Assembly (NCBI RefSeq): GCF_029867415.1
Contig: NC_081186.1
Location: 22,881,915 to 22,945,914, forward strand
Direction: 5' to 3'
Origin: Vicia villosa
Taxonomy: Eukaryota > Streptophyta > Magnoliopsida > Fabales > Fabaceae
Length of the DNA: 64,000 bases
Part shown: positions 23,336 through 35,180 of the stretch, in pieces
Layout: each line of letters starts with the position of its first letter
Position numbering within the stretch: the first letter of the stretch is position 1
Notes under the pieces: model-generated
Told to the model about the DNA's origin: nothing
Seen by the model: the letters and a program-made list of their open reading frames with translations, nothing else
Databases searched by the model: none
Program-made: the position numbers and the translations under genes

Positions 23336-26300
23336 TGTAACACGGTGAACTGACTTTTATAATCGAAAATGTCGCGGTTAAGCAAGAGTCGCCACCGACT
23401 TTTATTTTATCCAATTGGAAAGGCAAAAAGAACAGGAAAGACCTTTGAAAGATTTTGAGTTCGGGGGTAAGTTATACAAAGGGAAGGTGTTAGGCACCCT
23501 TTGCATCCATGGTTATCCATGGGCTCTTAATTGCTTAGCTCACTTGTTTGTTTGAATCCTTTGAAAGAGTGTCGTGTGTGAATAGTAAAAATTTCGTTTA
23601 AGGACTTTGGCTTATAAATAAGCGTAGCCTTGAAAGTATTTGAAATGAGGTGTGAAAAGTATTTTGAATTGATTTGAATACGAGCAAGCAATTAAGCTAC
23701 CTACCCTACGTTTGTCTTTCGTGTTCTTTAAGTCTTTCGGGTGAAAGGGTCTATCCATACCATAAAGGGTAGGAAGTCTTTCAATTGGATGTTAAGGGTC
23801 ATCGAGGTTTATCGTTCGCCACAAGACTGTCCCTTGCCATAAAGAGGGCAGGTAGTCTAAGGGAAGGATATAATAGTCATTAATCCTTTTAGGCATCATG
23901 CGAGGATACCTTAGCAATAGGACAATCATCTTATAAGGCAACATTGAGGGACATAATTGATGATAATGAATTGAGGGCAACGTTTGTTTTGCTTAGGTAT
24001 CCTCGGAATCGAGGGACGTTGATTATTTAGTACAATTAAAGGCAACAAGGCAACGGGCAACAAAGGCAACCAGAGGGATTACCCTAAAGGTGTGTGGGTG
24101 CAACAATCACGTGGTTAACTTCGATTACATTTATCTTGCAGTTAGTGATCTATCGTCCAGTTAATTATTCTTGTCACTCCCTATATTACTAACCATGCAG
24201 TAAAATAATGATACAATTTAAGTACCTTCAAGGCCAATCTATACAACCAGTAAACAGTTACATAATAATATGGGGAAGGGGATAATGAAACCAGCGGATC
24301 CCTTAATAGGGTTTGACACAAGTAATAATGAACAAAGAATATCAGGGTTAGGGTTTAGGTTTACCAACATTCGCAGCTCTGGAAATTTGACAAACCTTAG
24401 CCTTGACTAATGAAGGTTGATGGGCGGAGGTTTGCCTTGAGCAAGAAACACTAACCCTGACCATTAAGAGTTGACAGAAGATAAAGAAGGAAGTGAGTGT
24501 AGGTGGAATTCTTTAACACTAGAAAGTAAACCCTAGTTGATATTTTATAAGGCACAATAAAATAAAAATATTATTTAAAATAAAGATATTGGAGAACTTA
24601 GCTTTTTGTCGGGTGAGGCGCGTAGTCGGAAGGCGCTTGAAAAAGACAATCCTGAAAAGGCACAGAAAAAAGAAGTATATTTTTTTAGTGTAGGAATGTT
24701 CTCATAAAGCCTGATTCGGGGCACAAATTAACCATGGTTAATAAAATAGTAAAAGTTAAATTAATTAATTATTGGTATTAATCTAATTAAACAATTAAAC
24801 ATTAAATTAATCTAATCATAAAAAAAACAATTAAATCAAATTAAATATTTAGTCAAATATTACCAAAATTATGATTTCATATAAAAAAGGAAATTTAAAA
24901 AGAAGTTTTATTAAACAAGTGAAATAAACAACATATATAAAAAAACAAAAGAAGATAAATAAATAAAGACAAGTTGTATGATAAAAGAAAACTTAGCGTT
25001 TAGGATCCTGTGTGGCAGGCTGATGAGGATCTATGGTGCACCCTCACTGCAGTATGCGTTGGATCTGTTGGGATAATGAGGACCTGCTGTTGAAATTTTG
25101 TGAAAAATAATGCAGACTATGGGAATCGATCCCATGACATTGCACTCAATAGAGTATCACTTGCGCTTCTCCACTAGGCCAGGTTCACTATGCTGTCAAC
25201 AAAACGAGTTACCAATATAATATCAGGAAATTTATTCGCCCAGAACTTAAAAAAAACGTGCGCGCCTCAAGGCTTCTTCTTCCTCGGATGTCTGCAGAAT
25301 AAACAGTATGGCCACAGTTTTTTTGTGTATTCCATTAGCCCCTGCAAAATCGATCCTAACCGAAAACAATGAATAAATTGAATTCAAAGGCACAATCCGA
25401 TCATAAATCATCATTCGAACTCAACAGTATCCTCGATTTTGGCTAATTTTATCTCCACCTTCAAGCCCCAAATCGGAGCTCTTGTGACCTAACAATGGTG
25501 GAAGGCCAAACCTGCACTCAAGCTTCGATTAAAACACACAGAAAGCTTCGCAACACTATAAGAAACGCAAATATGTACCTAAATTATATTTATCACGCAT
25601 GAATCAATGAAATCGTTATATAAAAAATTCACGCAAACCGTGAGTGATATCCTTTGATTCTGAACGGGTTGGCTAAATGTGAGGATGTGATTAGCTTCCA
25701 GAAACACCAAGGAACATGTTGCAATCCTTTAAATGCCTTCAATTATCCTCCAAACCAGAAAACGCAACTGGCACTTTTTCTTGAAATTGTGAAGGCTCGG
25801 CTGGTGCTCTTGAGGCTGCGAACCTTGTATCTTCCCGAAATTCCGACTGCAAATTCCACTTGTTCCACGTTTCTATGCTTCTGTTTATTCCGGCCTTCTT
25901 CGATTAGTGTTGTCATTATGAACCTGAAAATAAAACAAACAAACCAAAAAAGACTGCAACTGCAAGTGAGTTTTTATGTTAATTGTTATATCAATGAGAT
26001 GAATTTGAGAGAGGGTTTGGTCTTGGTTGTATGAATAATGGTTTATGGTTTGCATTGGCTTATGAAATCTTACTGAGGCAAACGTGAGAGGGTATGATGA
26101 TTGGTGAAAGATCAACGTATGTATGCATGAGTGAAAAAGCAGCGTGACTGTAAAAGAGAAATAGGATTTGTTGTGGTATGGGAATGGCTACGTGAGAATC
26201 CTCCAAAATAAGGGTTTTTTGTTAGTAATTTATAAGAGAAAAAAACTAGGTTTTAAAAGGACAATGGGTTTAGATCAATTTGAGCCCAATGGACTTCATA

Positions 26301-26624
26301 TTTTTTTTTCTAAAAAACAAACAGAAATAGAACAAATGCAAATAATAGTATAGTAAAGTAATTTACTAATTTTAATTAAAATTCAACTTAAATTTAAATT
26401 GAATTAAAATTTAAATTGTAAACCACCAAAGGATTGGTAAATCGAAAATATTGTTAAATCGTAAAAACGAACAAAATGCGGAAAGGTGAATATGTAATGC
26501 ATATTTTTTTGAATTTTTTGAATTAATGCAAAATTAAGTTGATCTCCTGACGTTAAGATGCAAATGATATGCAAAACCTACGCTAAAAACAAAAAATCTG
26601 GAGGGCAAATTTTGGGGTATGACA
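23336..26624 (-). repeat. 3' LTR of the non-autonomous Tat element (3289 bp)
   Basis: Pairs with 36281-39623. Compared with that copy it lacks 53 bases near 25067. TATA-like box on the minus strand at 26227-26234. Contains the tRNA-like segment at 25111-25190. An open frame of 126 codons at 25654-26034 (+) recurs in the other LTR but is antisense and has no recognisable domain. Confidence 0.95.
25111..25190 (-). other. tRNA-like segment in Tat LTR (left copy)
   Basis: Minus-strand A-box TGGCCTAGTGG (25181-25171) and B-box-like GGATCGATTCC (25132-25122), 60 bases end to end. The T-arm pairs perfectly: five-base stem ATGGG/CCCAT with a seven-base loop ATCGATT. The acceptor ends do not pair. 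It is about 1050 bases downstream of the LTR TATA box, in LTR sense. Confidence 0.6.
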
Positions 26625-26640
26625 ACTGCCCCTGTTCAAT
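26625..26640 (-). other. Polypurine-tract region of the Tat element
   Basis: Reverse-strand sequence AACAGGGGCAGT directly precedes the LTR start TGTCATACCCC. A very similar tract (AATAGGGGCATC) precedes the Ogre LTR at 55848. Confidence 0.75.
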
Positions 26641-26855
26641 TATCTTAAACCTGAAGATGTAGAGTGGTTTGTGTGCCATTCGGTATCTGAAGGTGGAAGA
26701 TGATTGAACACAAGAATACCAAGAAATTTGCCCTATTTGAAGTAGGGACTTCTGTCGGAGATGGGCTTGTAGATGCCATCTGGTAATTGTTGGAGTATGG
26801 ATTGTTGCGAAGTTTCTGCTTTTTGCTGTCTTCTTTTTTGTTTGAATGTTGAGGA

Positions 26856-27366
26856 ACCGTCAAAGGTGTCGACTCAAGTCTGTGTTGGGTTATTTAAGGA
26901 ACCGTCAAAGGTATCGACTTAAATTTGAAGCATATTGTTGAGGCACCGTCAAAGGTATCGACTCAGATATGCGGATAGGTTGTATAAGGAACCGTCAAAG
27001 GTGTCGACTTATATCTGAAGTGTGTCGTTAAGGAACCGTTAAAGGTGTCGACTTAACTTTGCAGCATATCATTGAGGCACCGTCAAAGGTATCGACTCAG
27101 ATATGTAGATAGACTGTATAAGGAACCGTCAAAGGTATCGACTTATATCTGAAGTGTGTTGTTAAGGAACCGTCAAAGGTGTCGACTTAACTCTTGCTAT
27201 ATTAAGGAACCGTCAAAGGTGTCGACTTAATACTGAAGTAGGCTGTTAAGGAACCGTCGAAGGTGTCGACTTAACTCTGAAGTGGATTAAGGAACCGTCA
27301 AAGGTATCGACTTAATTCTGAAAGTAGATCATTAAGGAACCGTCAAAGGTATCGACTTAGATCTGA
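26856..27366. repeat. Tandem array A: 12 units of ~44 bp
   Basis: Each unit carries (A/G)AGG(A/C)ACCGTCAAAGGT(G/A)TCGACT followed by 17-22 variable bases. Units 3 and 6 share the variant GAGGCACC...GACTCAGATATG, hinting at duplication of a three-unit block. The array is in the 3' UTR position (element sense is minus). Confidence 0.93.
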
Positions 27367-29700
27367 AATGTTTCGAAGTTGTTTATTTGATTGCAGCAAT
27401 AACCTGAAAAAGGCAAAGTTAGCTTTTTTATGCCATGTTATGATGCATGTATTGTGTTTATGTGACGGGATTCTCAAAATAAATGAGAACCTTGCATGTT
27501 ATGTATGCATTTGTCGCGATGCATTATGTATTATGTATGAACCTGTATGTGATTGTATGAGTATGTTTAAATGAGTTCATCAAAGTGAGAAACTTTGTAT
27601 GAAATGTATGCAATGTATGAATATGTTTATGATTTATGACGTATGACTATGATTTATGCTTTTTGACACATCTTGATTGAGAAGGTGGATCTCCATGTCA
27701 TTGTAATTTTGATGTTTGATCTTATCTTGAAGATGCTCAGCTGGGGATTTATGATTTCTGCTTGGGGATGATCAGTAACTTGATGTTCTCTGATTGGGGA
27801 TTAGAGATATTAATAAACCATGTTGGAGAAGAGCAAAGCGTTGGAGAACCGATAGTGTTGAAGATGTAAACTCTGTTGGGGAGCCATGTCTTTGTCGGGA
27901 CGAGAGCATTTGAAGATATCTTCTTAATGATTACTCTGTGGGGATATGATCTCGTGAACCCGGCTCTGTGGGAAGACGTGGGTGTCTTGAATATTGCCCC
28001 TAGCATTATAGTACCTGCCATTCCTGGATTTAAGACATGTCACTGAATGTTGATCAAGATGTCAAACTGGACTTGCATAGGTTTGCCCCCGCTAGTAAGA
28101 GCTTTGGAAACATTCGCCTCACGAGGACTTTATGAGATGTACGCTATGGGCGACATGCCCTCAGTAATCGTAAACTCAGGATGATGCCCCTGATTATTTT
28201 GGCATCCTGAGAGATTCTCAGAATCTTGACTTGATTGCCTCAGTTTGATCAGGAACATAGCTTGAAACCCACTTGAGGTGTATGCCTTTGATTGTTTGGC
28301 TTTTGAGAGATTCTTGGAATCTTGACTTGTTTGCCCCAGATTGATTGGGCAAAACATGCCATGCCCATTGTATACGTGGGAGACATTTCTTCTCGAAGTA
28401 ATTTTGTCTATCGGGATAACTTTCAGTCATTAGCCATACCCTGTGCAAGTTCTTTCTGATGCTAACATTTGAAATTATGTAGCAGAATATGTTTAATAAT
28501 GAATTCATGAGATGCAATGCATACGTTTGTCTTGAGTTTTGAGAAAAACATTAAAACAAGAGATGTAAAAACATGATATTTGTAACAACGTGATGTTTGT
28601 AAAAACGGAACATCAACTCAGCATTTTTGGTAAACCTTAAGGAGTCAGGATACTTTTGTTGTGACAGTATGCTTTCGAACTAACCATGCTTCAGTTAGGG
28701 CTTTCAAGGGTTGTAACGTGGCTTGGTTCACGATTTAAGAAACAAAGGATAATGGCTCAAAATTTGATTGTACCCACCCCTCTTCGTGATGATCTTCAGT
28801 CCTAAGCTCAATTAATTCAACTTGTGCCTTCAGGTTCCAAGAGACTTTTGGATTTGCACCTTTGATAATGATGATGGTTCACAAGTAAAGAGAATTTTTG
28901 AGATGACAGTCACTTCTTCCTTTTGGTAGTCACAACTTTGAGTTGTTCAATAATTTATTGACTTCTTTTTTAATCTTGTTGATATCCCTAACTTTTGCCT
29001 AAACCGTCTATTTTGAGCTTACAGTCAGCGGGATGCCTTGATTTTTGCCTAAGTCATCTTTTTGATTTTTTGACTTAGCAGGCTTTTCTTTGTATATATG
29101 TTTTTTCATTTTTTTTTGAAAGATATTGACTGCCTTGCTTAATGATTGATGAACCATCATTGGCTTTTGATTGACATCTCCAACACTTCTTTGATGTGTG
29201 CGGATGAATGCTTGTGATTGAAATCCTTGTTGAAAGGTGTACTGAGTGATTCTCTTAAAATAGAATGCACAGCCAAATTAAACTGAGAACTACCCTGCCC
29301 CAGGTTATGATCATGGGTTTTAATAAAAAAAAGAAACTTCTACTTCTTAGGCTCAAAGGGGGTTGACGAGGGATTAACATCCTTATATCTCCGCTGTTTA
29401 GGAATTGAAACAATGCCTGTACATCGTCAGCATAGTCCGTTCAAAAGCATACTGTATGAGGTTGCGGTATCGTTTTCGTCATCCTCCCTTAAAAGGCTTA
29501 CAACTTTAGCAGGAGTTGAATATCACAAAACACATGCAAAGTAAAAACATAATTTAAAATGAGTGATAACGAAATAATTTATTCAAGACAAACATATGCA
29601 ATGCACTGATGATGATTATTAAAACAGATAATGTCTATCATAAGACGACTGTTTAAACACACAGAAAAGAAACATGCAAATGCAAGTAGATCTAATGATC
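27367..29700 (-). other. 3' UTR-like internal region of the Tat element, no gene
   Basis: No credible open frame. 28190-28360 has two diverged copies of a ~120 bp unit around GAGAGATTCT(C/T)(A/G)GAATCTTGACTTG. 28975-29110 has two or three diverged repeats around TTTTGCCTAA, homologous to the 3' UTR repeats of the Ogre element at 57690-57865, which ties the two families. 29101-29120 is T-rich. Confidence 0.65.
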
Positions 29701-29800
29701 CAAAGTCCGTCCGTCTAGACGTCAATCAGTCTTGTCATGACTAGGCGTAGGAGCGGTGATTACCACAGGAGTTTCAGGAGAGTTGGATTTGATTCCTCCG

Positions 29801-30025
29801 TCATTGATCAGATCTTGAATCTTTATTCCTTAATGTCCAGCAATTGTTTGTGTAATGTCCAAGACTGTTGAAACGGTACGCGCACCTCGTATTGAGTTTA
29901 TAGTCAGGAGTGGAGGTGTTAGCATTCTTAGGAGGGTCCCTTAGAGTAATCAATTCGATCTTCAATGGATGTTGTAATGCTTGAGCCAATGACATATTGA
30001 TCTCGGTGAATTGACGCTTAGGCAC
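29801..30025 (-). pseudogene. Tat/Ogre gag C-terminal remnant
   Basis: A 74-codon frame starting MPKRQFTEI, with ITLRDPPKN and a zinc-knuckle-like segment CAYRFNSLGHYTNNC. This pattern (P-rich segment, then C...GH...NNC) is typical of the end of Ogre/Tat gag. The frame closes at 29801-29803, but reverse-strand sequence down to about 29725 still reads like the following linker (SPETPVVITAP), so a frameshift or stop lies near 29800. All upstream gag is replaced by array B and other repeats. It cannot encode a working gag. Confidence 0.75.
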
Positions 30026-30116
30026 GTCTGGCTTTCTTCGTTGTTGTGGGACTTGGTGTAGAGATTCAGAGTATCCGGGGTTCGAGCTTCTGGAATGTGT
30101 ATCTGATTGAGAAGAC

Positions 30117-30565
30117 CAGAACGGGTCATGCTTTAGACCATATCTGTAGAGGAGTATCAGAACGAGTCATACATTAGACCATATCTGAGGAGGAATATCA
30201 GAACGAGCCATACATTAGACTATATCTGTTGAGGAATAGCAGAACGAGTCGTACGTTAGACCATATCTGTTGAGGAATAGCAGAACCAGTCGTACGTTAG
30301 ACCATATCTGTTGGAATGTCAGAACGAGTCATACATTGGACTATATCTGTTGAAGGATATCAGAACGAGTTATTCATTAAACCATATCTGAAGGGGAATG
30401 TCAGAACGAGTCATACATTAGACCATATCTGATGAATAATGCCAGAACGAGTCATACATTAGACCATATCTGACTGAAGATACCGGAACGAGTCACACAT
30501 TGGACCATATCTGATAGGGAATACCGGAACGGGTCGCACGTTAGACCATATCTGATAGAGAATGC
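30117..30565. repeat. Tandem array B: 11 units of 41 bp
   Basis: Units of the form C(A/G)GAACGAGTCATACATTAGAC followed by CATATCTG and about 12 variable bases. Units 4-5 share CGTACG, units 10-11 begin CGG. The period is very regular (41 bases, 39 in one unit). It sits immediately upstream of the gag remnant in element sense. Confidence 0.95.
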
Positions 30566-31223
30566 TTGCTTGTTAGAGTCGATGAGTTATTTGACGAAGT
30601 TTTGGAATGTAAAAGGGCTTGTCAGAATGAATCTCCCGCTCGATTATATCTGAGAGGAATGATTGTCGAGGCGGAACCTGAAAACAAAGTTAGAAATATG
30701 CGATGTCATGAATGCAAATGAAATGTTTTTCAAGGATCTTTAAGGAATTTAGTCAGCAACATTGGAAAGTGATTTGGTCGCATATTTGTTTGAAGAATTC
30801 TGACTCTTGTCTTTGAACATCCTTCTTTGAGAATCAAGCTCACCATATCGAGTGGATCATCGCCTCTGATTCAGGATACTTCTGTTATTGGAAGGTATGT
30901 GGCCAAAGGAAAATAAATCCTCTTGCCCCTTGCTAGGTATCGAGTCTTTGGATAGGAAAGTATGCGGCCGGAGGAAAGTAAATCCTCTTGCCCCTTGATT
31001 AGGAAATTCGTCCTTGATAAGAGCACTTAAAATTGTGCGCCCTAAATTCCTAAGATCCTTAAAAGGGTTAGTTAAATCATGTTATGCTCATGGTGTCATG
31101 ATGTCATGCAGATGCAATGCATTAAGTAAAGCATAAGGTCAAATTGTCCTACAGGCAAATCCTGCAAGAAAGTAGAAAGTTAAAGCGTAAGGCAATGAGG
31201 ACGAAATGTCCTACAAGCAATCC
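30566..31223 (-). other. Internal region of the Tat element next to the nested insertion
   Basis: No gene. Contains two copies of a ~65 bp unit with GTAAATCCTCTTGCCCCTTG (30917-31000) and the first copies of a ~60 bp unit with CGAAATGTCCTACAAGCAAT (31140-31223) that continue after the nested element at 35574-35655. Confidence 0.75.
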
Positions 31224-33427
31224 TGTAACACCCCAAATTCTACCCGAAAAATATAATAAAATCAGAGTATAAATTTCAAACAAGTTCATTTGAGGTATCA
31301 CATATTCGTCATCTCAAAAACATTTACGGCTTACTTGCCTTCATATAGATACATAGCACGTAACTTAAAACGGACAATTAAATCATTATTAAAAAATCAC
31401 TTTGTTTCAAATTAAATAGTTAACTCGCAGCGGAATCATCAAACTTCATAAATATTCTAATCAAATCGTAGCATCATTGCACAGTAACTTTAAGTTACAA
31501 TTTAAAACATAATTCACTTAAAAATTCAGCAAACAAATTAATAAATAAAACAATCGCTTTATCCCCCCGAGTGCTACGTATCAGAGCAAGACACCAACTC
31601 GATTAACAGCAATTAAAGACTTCATAAAATCACTTCAAATTTCCATCGCTATCTTGAGTACCTGTCAATTTCCCATGGTAGGGAAACATCATTCAGAAAG
31701 GGTGAGATATCTACCAATATAAACAAACGCATGATAAACAATATATTAGAATTAAATCATACAAAATTATCACTTCACAGTCATAAAACTATAAATCACT
31801 TCACATCGCAAAAATCAACTCATGTCACTTCAAATGAGACACAACTGTGCATATGCATGTGGTACCCAGGGCTTCAGCCCCCATCGCCAATTGCCAGTTA
31901 AACAGAGGCATCAAGGCATAAGCCTTCGTCGCTAATTTGCCAATCCAGGCCGTCGCCAAAATATGCAATGTATGCAACTCGATAATGCACATCACACAAC
32001 ATACAACATAAACAACAAATCCTCGTCGCCAGGCATAAGCCTATATCACCAATTCATTTACCAATAATTAGTGGTAAATATCGTCACTGAAACATCCTGC
32101 AACTTCGCATAAAACAACAAAATATAGCAACATACACATCACTGATAAATCCCAAAGAAAATAGCAGCCCATCGTATTCAACATAATGCACGAAACAACT
32201 AATATACAACAACGTCATAATAATTTCATACTCATTCAACACTCTAACAAAATATTTTTATTAACTTATTCTATTCTCTTAACTCGCGAAAATTTTTAAT
32301 AATTAATAATTATAACTCGACAGAGTTTCCAAGAACTCTAAATAATTCTATAATAATCTCTACAACTCTAAATTGCCAAAAAAAATACTCTACTGACAAC
32401 ATCTAGCAATTTTCTGCAACTAATTCCTCAATAATAATAATTATAAACCCTAGGTTAATTTTCCACCACCATTGATTGAACTTTTATAACCTTATTCACT
32501 GACGTCAATCAATTTCAAAATTCAACAATACAATCACAACACACGAAACAGAGGCAATCATACAACCATAACCCCCACATATCATTCATCATAATCCTGT
32601 TTATAGAGCTAGAACCCCACCCTTACCTTGGATATGAGATTTCTCTACTCTCCCGGTTGCCATAGCTTATGTCGCCGCTTCCATCTTTTCTCCGAAAATC
32701 TTTTCTAACAACGTGTAGAGACGCAACAAAAACCTGTTCGGAAATCGCTTTGTCAGACGGACTTAAAATCATCAAAACGAAAATCGCTCCGGTCAGAAGT
32801 TACCTCTACGAGTCTGGAACGTTGTGTCCAAGAACCGCGACGATCCAACAGTTGGATTGGGAGAAACTTCCGTTTTACTAAGGTGTCTCACTGCAGAAAC
32901 TTGCTGCGAAAATTGGACTTCCTCTAGCTTTTCTCTTCCGCCATGGCTCTCTTCTTCACCTCTCCTCCAAACCCTATTCCTCTTTGTGTTATGATAGTTC
33001 TTCCTTCTTCCAATTCTAAATCCAACATAATTGGGCCTAAGTTACATACCCCCTCCTTACTTCACAACAACTCAAATTAAATCCAAAGTTATTTTTAAGC
33101 TCATTAATAAAATAACACTTCAACTTTATTTCACCAAATTAATCCGATTAATTACCATGCCAACTTAATAAAATAATTCCGACTTCGTCGATAAAATTCG
33201 AATTAAATACAAATAGTCCAATATTAATAATAATATTATTTCTTCAACGAAATCAACTTTATTAATTCTCCGACTAACCGAATAAAATCCAACTTTAACT
33301 TAATAATCCAAATACGCTTCCCAAAATAATACCGACAATTCCGATTGATCCTCGAACTTCGATTAAATCCAATGATTAAATTCTTAAATAATTTAATTAA
33401 CTAATTAATTAAATTCGGGGCGTTACA
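31224..33427 (-). repeat. Left (3') LTR of the nested element, 2204 bp
   Basis: Plus-strand start TGTAACACCCCAAATTC, end ATTCGGGGCGTTACA. Followed at 33428 by ACTCTCCCCCACTT, the reverse of a polypurine tract, which identifies it as the 3' LTR. No credible coding frame (32669-32881 is short and without domain). Confidence 0.85.
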
Positions 33428-34548
33428 ACTCTCCCCCACTTGAATATTTTTGTCCTCGAAAATCTATCCGACACAACCATCCTCAACCTCGCTTATACTC
33501 GACTATACAACATCACAAAATACTCTTATCAACAAGATTCTCGTTATAGCATCCATCACTTTACTCACCATCAAGATAGCAAGATACGTCTAGACCATCC
33601 AACACAATTTTCGTCCACTATCAACAAGAGATTAAGGGTGATCAAGTCATTAATTTGTCATTAGACAGCCGACAACGATACTGAAGTATAAACCATCATT
33701 ACCAACATTAATAGTGTTCTTTTCCCAATTGTACTCACCGACTCGCATTTCCGATCCTAACTCACAATTCAAAACTTCCCAACAACTTCTACAACTTTTT
33801 CCAAACTTTCAGCAAGAATCACCAAACTTCAAACACACTTATCTCTTTCAATACAGACCTCCCAAACACAAAATTATATTCCAAAATGAAGGTAATTTCA
33901 TGTAGATTCCAGAACTTCAAGAATCGCTTAAATCCGATTTACGAGTATAAAGTTATCATCCTTGCAATGGGACTGGTCCAGAATTCCCGTATGCAGAATT
34001 TTCCAAAAATCAGCATCAGACACAAATATTAAAATGCACTTTTCTTCCTCCTCACAAATTTCCTGAAGACAAATCTTATATGCAAACTATAGGGAATTTC
34101 GTAGGCTTTTCAAAAAGTCCAGAATCGCTTCAATCAGAATCATGAGTAAAAAGTTATGCCCCTTTTACTGACAGCTGTCCCATAATTGCAAAAATCAGAA
34201 TTTGAGGTTGATGGACATAAGTTCCATCTATCTCTCTTGCTTCCAAGATCTACCAACATCCTTTCTTCATTCAAGACGCTCCAACTTGTCAAACAACTAA
34301 AATCTTAAATCCATGTTACCTCGGAAAACATTACAACTTAAACAATACTTGCACTGTAGCCAACTGCAGCACACTAACATCTTACAACTGAATAGATCCG
34401 AGAAGCACCGCTTCTCCCCCACTTAGCTTCGAGCCAACTCCTACAACCAACAACTAGAAAATAAACAAGTACCGACAGTGTTTCACACACTTGTCGCATA
34501 CAAAATGATAAATAATATTAGACAACACTGGCCGGACAGACCGACCTG
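33428..34548 (-). other. Internal region of the nested element, no gene
   Basis: About 1.1 kb without a credible open frame. A second CTCCCCCACTT stretch occurs near 34411-34424. Confidence 0.75.
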
Positions 34549-34560
34549 CTCTGATACCAA
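34549..34560 (-). other. Primer binding site of the nested element (initiator tRNA-Met type)
   Basis: Reverse strand TGGTATCAGAGC, one base inside the right LTR edge at 34562. This 12-mer complements the 3' end of plant initiator tRNA-Met. Confidence 0.9.
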
Positions 34561-34764
34561 TTGTAACACCCCAAATCTACCCAACGAATATTTAATAAAA
34601 TCAGAGTGCGGAAATTCAACATACAATTGGGATGTCACATTCAACGTAAAACAACAAACAACTTAATCACATATATCATAGATACATAGCACATAACTCG
34701 GATGAACCGATAAAACCTGTTTATTCTTTTAAAAAATAAAAACAACTTTTATTAATAATAATAA

Positions 34765-35162
34765 TAGCTCAAGTGGTAGCAGGAATTGCTATGAATATGT
34801 ACTTAACCCCTAGGTACATGGTTCGATTCCTGCGAAAGGCAAAAACAATATTTTCTGGGCAGCCGATAAGCGGACCTAGGGGGGATTATTGATTAAGCCG
34901 GTAACATGCTCGGTTGGCCGACACGGTTGATGCGTGCAGCGGATATCGGGGTGTTACATTAAAAAATAGCTCAAGTGGTAGCAGGAATTGCTATGAATAT
35001 GTACTTAACCCCTAGGTACATGGTTCGATTCCTGCGGGAGGCAAAAACAATATTTCCTGGGCAGCCGATAAGCGGACCTAGGGGGGATTATTGATTAAGC
35101 CGGTAACATGCTCGGTTGGCCGACACGGTTGATGCGTGCAGCGGATATCGGGGTGTTACATT
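34765..35162 (+). repeat. Two direct ~196 bp modules with Pol III A/B boxes
   Basis: Each has an A-box TAGCTCAAGTGG (34765-34776; 34967-34978) and a B-box GGTTCGATTCC (34820-34830 in the first), 66 bases end to end, then a GC-rich body and the tail GGGGTGTTACATTAAAAA. The architecture (tRNA-like head, unrelated body, A-rich tail) resembles a tRNA-derived SINE, but the T-arm stem is imperfect. Confidence 0.7.
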
Positions 35163-35180
35163 AAAAAGGCGCCTTTTTTA

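Noticed and set aside
23792..23980. 62-codon open frame repeated at 36737-36925
   Set aside because: Same reason: duplicated LTR sequence, no domain, short.
25654..26034. 126-codon open frame present in both Tat LTRs (also 38652-39032)
   Set aside because: The LTRs are recent copies, so identity does not show selection. The frame is antisense to the element and has no recognisable domain.
26856..30565. CRISPR-like look of arrays A and B (short conserved core with variable gaps)
   Set aside because: The host is a plant, the cores and gaps both drift, gap lengths vary, and the arrays lie inside an LTR retrotransposon.
32669..32881. Short open frame in the nested element left LTR
   Set aside because: 70 codons, no domain, surrounded by stops, no conserved partner in the right LTR.
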